Positions 57,952 through 64,000 of a stretch of DNA of 64,000 nucleotides are shown in pieces. The stretch's first letter is position 1; each line of letters opens with the position of its first letter. The translations under genes and the position numbers were made by a program. A model generated the notes under the pieces. It saw nothing but the letters and a program-made list of their open reading frames with translations, searched no databases and was not told the DNA's origin. The stretch is from positions 99,790,283-99,854,282 of the forward strand of contig JALIRH010000001.1 of the NCBI GenBank assembly GCA_023055505.1, read 5' to 3'. Source of the stretch: Callipepla californica brunnescens. Lineage: Eukaryota > Chordata > Aves > Galliformes > Odontophoridae.

Positions 57952-60900
57952 AAAATGTTCTATTTTGTAGATCTGTGACCTTACTAATCAAGAGCTTCTT
58001 CAACTGTAATCTCTGTGAGATCAACCACCTCTTTTTACTCTTTAAATATATACTAATCTGAGATCTTACTCCCCTCGTCCCAAAATACTTTGCTTTCATC
58101 AAGAATTTTTGGTGAAGATTTTCAAAACCTACAAATTCAAGTGCTGAATAATAATTTTATGTACGCAGTTCACGAACTCTTATGTTACTGAAGTTTCAGG
58201 TTGTGTGATAAAGGTTGTCTGCACATCCACAAAGGTGCTCAGAGAGACAGTGTCAAGAAGGGAAGGCCAAATAATGCTCTACTGGACTGTTCCCAGGCCT
58301 ATAATAAGAGTCACCAGTGTACTAAAACTCAGCTTCACAAAACTCAATTAGTACAAGGGCATATAGAGCCAGGCAGACTCAAATTAGTAATGAATAACTT
58401 ATCCATTCTCCTCCCTGAGCTGTTCTATCGGAGCCATCAGTTCCACAGTCCAGTTTATTCTATCTTCTCATTAAATATCATTTTAACTCTTTCCTGGATA
58501 CTACAACTGCTTATAGATTGTAGGTATCATGTATCCATGTTGTTATCTATACTTACGTGTTTATGTAATGTTTACATGTACAATGTTTGGGAGCATGGTG
58601 GGAATACTTCTCCAGACTTATTTGGGAGCAGTAACAGTCTTGATTCCTTGGAGTTGCTGGATATGACAAGCGAAATTTTCCTGTAGCAAAAGCAGTGGTA
58701 TTTTTGTCGTTGTTGTTTGTTTGTTTGTTTGTTTTGTTCTGTTTTTCTTTTTTCTTTTTAGAGGTTAATAGCATTCTGAAAGAAAATTTGAGAAACAAAA
58801 ACAAAAACAAAAACTAAAATGCTAGATTTTGTTCTCGGTGTCCACTGGTTTTTACTGCTGCAGTCATTTAGTCTTCTTCAAAATAAAAAATATGTTACCC
58901 CATTGAGCTTGTAGCATTCTTATTCATATGCCCTCTAAATATTAAGAAAATAACTATGTAAGGTATGCCACAAATAGATTTTCAAGATTATTCACTAAAT
59001 TTGTAAGTGTAATGCAGCCTGTGTAGTCGAGTAAGGTGAATTTCACTACTTATTTTTTGGACAGCACCTGAATTTATCTTTTTATTTTGACACAGTTTCT
59101 GCAGAAATGTTAGACAATAGCATTAATTTAAAGAACGAATATTCCATTGGAAATCTTCGATTCTAAGTTCTTTACTTGACTCATGGGACAATGCTCAGTG
59201 CCCATTGTGCTCTGCACACCACATATGGTAACTGATGGGTCACTGAGTGTAAGCTCTTACTTTCACTCTCTGGGGGGCTGCCTATGATAAATTTTAGACT
59301 CACAATACATTTCTTTAATATAGTAAGGGACTAGCTCCAGTGTCCTGACTAGCCATTATCTTTCTCATTAAAATAATTATTGCATACAGTGTCTAATGTG
59401 AACTATTGTGTGTTATGACAGTGCATTTGTCTACAAAGTCATTGAACTCCTGGAAGCTATTGTGGTTCATTTCTATTGGAAAACTTTTTATTATCTTGAC
59501 TATGAAGGGGAGTGGGGAAGGAGGGAATTCTGCTTTTCCTGTACTCTGCATTTATTAAACATCATGTAAAAAGAAAGCATTTTAAACATATAAAAGCTTT
59601 TACATGCACTCTGCATCCAAGGGAACACATTAATTTTTTTCTGCTACTTTAGCAGTGTGTATGTGGCAATGTTATTTAAAAAAAATAGGTCAGGACCATT
59701 TGCAGACTTAAGAAAGCAAGGACCTTTTCACAAAGTGCTAGGAAAAGTATTTCCCTTGTATTTTCTTGTGTTTCTCAACTACAAGTTGTCCATGTATTTA
59801 AATGGCATTACTTCATATGTACGAGAAGATGGGAGATATTTCACATTACCTACTGACTGGAATGAAATCAGCATCACGTGAATATTCTTGTACATTGCAC
59901 CAGGCTGGTTAAATTAAATGACCCTGGGAATTACTTGTAGTCTTCAATTGATTATCTGTCTTTAGAAATATTTTTTTAGAAATATTTTTTTATTATTTTT
60001 AGGTTTGAATAATAAATCCAAGTCAAATGTCTGTTCACATACTACACATACAAGCAAAAAACTGTTCCTTAGACATAATGAAATTTCCAGTTTTTAGTTC
60101 CTACAAACCCCCAAAATCCCAACTTGAGCCATCTTGTATCATCAACTGCTCATATATGTCCATAATTATTTCAGTTACCCATAGATGCTCCTGCTTAGAT
60201 GATTTAATGTTGTGATTATGAAATTTACTTGCTTTTTGCTGTGACTGCAGGTTTTTGAGATTAGGTTTAACTTGTACATCTAATGTGATCTAGACATTAC
60301 CACTAGCTGGTGCTTAAGGGCTCTGAAACAGCACAAGGTTTATGAAAATTTCAGAGACAGGCAAGCTGAGAACCAACTTCACAAACTATTTTAGAAGGAA
60401 GATAATCTTACTCCTTTGAATTTTTACTTCTGAATAGAGCAGAGAGTGAAAAAAAAATGATGCAAATATTCTATTTGGGATACAGTCACTAGTGATATGA
60501 CTGTCACAGGGAAACATAACCAGCTAACAATATTTGCATGAATCTTAGTATTCTACAGGACACCTACTGTTTAATTAACAGAAATAGAGGTTGTAATGAC
60601 CTGGTGTAGGTTTCACTGCTCACCTCAAAGGTATTTTTTATTTTCAAGCTCTGTATTTAGACATCAGTAATGAAAAGGATCAAAGACAATCTAGGATGAA
60701 AATTGAATAAAGCTATTTTTATGTTTACAAATGGTATAGGAATGTATCTTTATAATTATTTTGTATGAAATAAATAGCAAATATATATTGTGTACATACT
60801 ATAATTGTATACATGCATGCACAGAACATTGTGAAAAATAAAGTGCAAAGTATTTTATTAACAAAATCATTGGAAAATGTGATTGAAAAAGCTCCTGTAC

Positions 60901-63900
60901 TTGCAAACAATTGTAATGATTTTCATGTATATTATTAAAAATACAAACATAAATCCACTTCAAATTAAAGCAAAACTAAATCAGAAATTATGCGAAGAAC
61001 TAATTTATTACCTCAGTAATAAGCCATCCAAATAATTTGATTTTTTTTTTTTTCAAGAAAAATGTACTCACTTTATTTTTCTAAGATGATGAAGAATACT
61101 AGCTAGGTATGATGAAACACTGTGTAGGTGTTTTTAACAAAGTTTTAACAGCAGTTCTGTTTCCTCAAGCACTGAAAGCATATTCTTCTCTTCAAATTTC
61201 TTGAGAAACAGATCATGAGTTTAAGTGGCAGGGATACTTTTTTTTCTTCTAATCTGCGAGAAAAAAAGAACAAAAACTAAGAACAATTTGTGTAGGATGA
61301 GAAGTATTATACAGTGATTGGAGGAAATCTATAAGCCTCTGAGCCACAAATAATGCTTCTTTTTGCCTAATACTTCAACTACTTTTCAAAGAAAAATTTA
61401 TCAAGTATTTTTTTATTTGTTGAACACATTAAACAGCTTTACTTTAGTAACAAAAACCTTCCCAAATAGTATTTTAAGCAATTTTAATTTGTTATTTCCA
61501 TTCAAATTCATCATCTATATTTCTCAAGTAAAATAAATTATTCCAGTATTTCCTCACATACATATTAAAAAAAGTTTTTAAAATGTAAATTAGAAGACTA
61601 AGTAAATCTTCACTGAGCAATATGACTGCCTGAATAAATGTGAATAGACATAATACATTCTCCTAGTTAACAGGAATAAATTATCTGAGACTTTCAACAG
61701 GGCAATCATTCAGACTCATGAGAGTAGGATTTATCTTACCTAATTGATATTTAAAAGTTGAGACTTTCCATTAAGTAAAGAGATGTTCTAGAAAACATTT
61801 AATCTAGTCTGCATCAGCCAAGCAGTTTGTCTATGCTGAATGTACATGATCAGCTTGGATTTACATAACTTTTTCTTTTAGATTTCTAAGGCAACTGAGA
61901 AAGAAAATTCCTACCTACATATGGTTATTGGTATACAAGATTTTGAAACTTGCAGGTTTAGATAAACTTAAAAGTCACAGGCTTTTTCAGAGCTCGTCTA
62001 ACTTCTTATGGTGGGTGGGATGTTTCAAGGGAATCATGACTTCTCTTTGTCTCATTCTTGAAATCCACAGTTTAGATCACCCTGAAATGCTGTTTGTGGA
62101 CGGATTATTTATTTAGTTAGTTTCTTTCTAATACTGCTATCTGCAGTAATAAGGATAAATTTTATAACACAGTAGCTGAAAAGAACTTTTCTTACCACCC
62201 TTCCTTGTAACTGACTAAATAAAGCAAAAGGAAAAAAAAAAGGAATAGAAGAAAATTGTACAACTGTTGCTCATTACACTTGAGCAAAAATTTGACGTTC
62301 CTTTGAACAAAGATGGTTTTAAAATATACTGTATAGAAAAATAAAGCAGACACAAGCAAGAGTTAATACTTGAAAACTATAGCTTCTATAATATGTCATG
62401 CCAACACATATAACACATTTACACACTTGAGTGGACACTTTCTGGTGGTTGACAGAACCTAACACCCTTTTTTCTTCGTCTGATTCATTGTTATTAGACT
62501 TGTTAGTTCATGTGCTTGTGCGCACATACATAAATCCTCAATTTTTTCTCTTCTAGGAAAATTCTTACTTATTTTGTATAGCATTCTTTATATGTCTATT
62601 CAGAATACCCTGTGTAAAAAGATTGTCCAATGAAATAAAGAAAACTAGTTTTCACTGTTAATTAGGCACAGTTAGATATGTGGAAATTTTAAAATGGACA
62701 ATACTTTCAACAGATAGAATGAAGGTATATTTAGAAGTTACTTTTTTTTTAGAAGATACAAGACCAAGGAAGTTTCTCACATTTTGGTGCCAGAATTGTG
62801 ACTAAGATAACAGAAAATGTGTATTAGCCGTGAGACTTGGTGGCCAGAAGTAAAAAAAGCAAAATTTTATGGAAAGTATGCAAAACTGTAAAAAGGAAAG
62901 CATTCTTGCTTTACTATTTTTATTATTACTATAGAGATTAAAATTATTGTTATTAACTATACTGTTCAACAAATAATCCAATGGAAAATCTACAGCATTT
63001 CTACTATGTCTATGAAATCCCTCTACAGGGAAAAGTTTATCCTTAACTTTACGTATGTTTTTGTTTTCATTTAAGAAGCACTGAAAATAGTTATCAGTTG
63101 AATTCATTTTTATTACAAATGTGGTTCGTAATTAGCATGTGTATGCTCCCAAACTCTGTGTGGAAACTGACTTTCTAAATGAAAATATACTCTTCCTAAA
63201 AATGTTTATAATCTAAATTAGAATTCCATTACTCTGGGTTTTTATTTCTTCTTTTTTTGTTGTTGTTGTTATTATTATTTTCCTTCTTACTAAACAATAA
63301 AAAAGTAGTCCTTGGTATTGAAAGGAAAATGTTAACATCATTTGCCATTAGTCAGAAGTGTAACTTCATTAAAGCAGAAGGCCGTGTAATCCCAACAGGA
63401 GCTCTCTGCAGGAAATACTTTATTCTTACTTAGCATATCTGTGAATTCTATCAGCATTAGTGTCTTTCACAATGTTTGTTTCTTCTGAATATTTATGAAG
63501 GACTGTCCAGTGACCTGTTTAGCATCGGCAGGTTTGTTCTCCCTTAACAGACTCTCAAGTAGAGTGTAATCAGAAGACTTATTCTCTCTCAACAGCAGCA
63601 ATCAATATGGCAGAGGCCAAGGAAATGTCTTCAGAAAAGTGATTTCTATTCACAAAATGGAGCAAATGTATATACATATATATATAGTATAGAGTTATAA
63701 TTCACAAAAAGAAAAGCCCAGAACTGTAAGAAATAACAATCTCTCATCTGTCTTTGTTTATGCACTTTACTGTGTAATAACACTATACCAGAAGAACTAA
63801 TCTGCAGAAAATAAAAATGTTCCTTTTTATAATGAAGTTAGAGAGTTTTGCGGTCAGAAAAACATTGTTACCATGGTTCATTAAGGGAATTAATTAACAA

Positions 63901-64000
63901 TTTAAAATTTTTATTAATAGGGCTTTTTATATCTATCTATCTTGGATTTGTCGAATTTTACTATATTTTATACATATACATTATTGTACGTAGTGAATTT
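57952..64000. other. AT-rich DNA without a recognised gene
   Basis: No supported gene or clear transposon. The 161-codon frame at 58201-58686 begins with a non-AUG codon; its first AUG leaves under 100 codons and no motif is seen. Simple repeats: (GTTT)n near 58712-58737, an A-rich AAAAAC stretch near 58793-58816, a 14-bp tandem duplication at 59964-59991 and TTG/TTA triplets near 63257-63282. Confidence 0.55.
59964..59991 (+). repeat. 14-bp perfect tandem duplication
   Basis: Two adjacent copies of agaaatattttttt. Simple slippage product. Confidence 0.85.

Noticed and set aside
58201..58686. 161-codon frame
   Set aside because: It starts with TTG. From the first AUG fewer than 100 codons remain, and no motif or splice signal supports it.

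Overview
The window looks like AT-rich intergenic or deep-intronic DNA of a bird, most likely a galliform such as chicken. The evidence is at least twelve truncated CR1 non-LTR retrotransposons with the typical ATTCTATG-like 3' tail, a short deleted mariner of the Galluhop type, and one avian-style endogenous retrovirus. I found no host exon, tRNA, rRNA or CRISPR array. Almost every open frame outside the retrovirus is short and unsupported.

The centre of the window (37012-44035, minus strand) is a structurally complete LTR provirus. It has two 575-bp LTRs that I read as identical, a 5-bp target-site duplication (gtcat), a tRNA-Lys1,2-type primer binding site, a purine-rich tract, and two long uninterrupted frames. 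The first frame (gag position, 902 codons) has two predicted membrane segments, a long coiled coil built from a strictly heptad-locked repeat, an acidic linker, a capsid-like domain and a basic tail without a CCHC knuckle. It ends in a UAG. The second frame (pro-pol) continues in the same reading frame directly after that UAG. It carries a protease stump, reverse transcriptase, RNase H and integrase with all catalytic residues present. The protease C-terminal part and the start of RT are missing, joined in frame. There is no env. The RT style and the 5-bp duplication point to a class III (ERV-L-like) element. The coiled-coil first protein recalls the chicken ENS-1/ERNI group of LTR elements, but that link needs an alignment.

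Layout: 1-2940 plain AT-rich DNA; 2941-3435 CR1; 3436-13070 mostly plain DNA with a small CR1 flanked by a 12-bp direct repeat (about 7302-7466) and a large (CCCTT)n array (10752-10921); 13071-13622 Galluhop-type mariner; 13623-30799 plain DNA with scattered CR1 pieces; 30800-31998 CR1 with fused endonuclease and RT ends; 31999-37006 plain DNA with one CR1; 37012-44035 provirus; 44041-48980 plain DNA; 48981-57951 a cluster of five CR1 copies, all on the plus strand; 57952-64000 plain AT-rich DNA.

As to how the parts work together, only the provirus forms a functional unit. Transcription would start in the right-hand LTR and read leftward. Gag would be the main product, with Gag-Pol made by UAG suppression. 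Because protease is truncated while the LTRs are still identical, this copy was probably mobilised recently by enzymes from a relative. The host features are relics.
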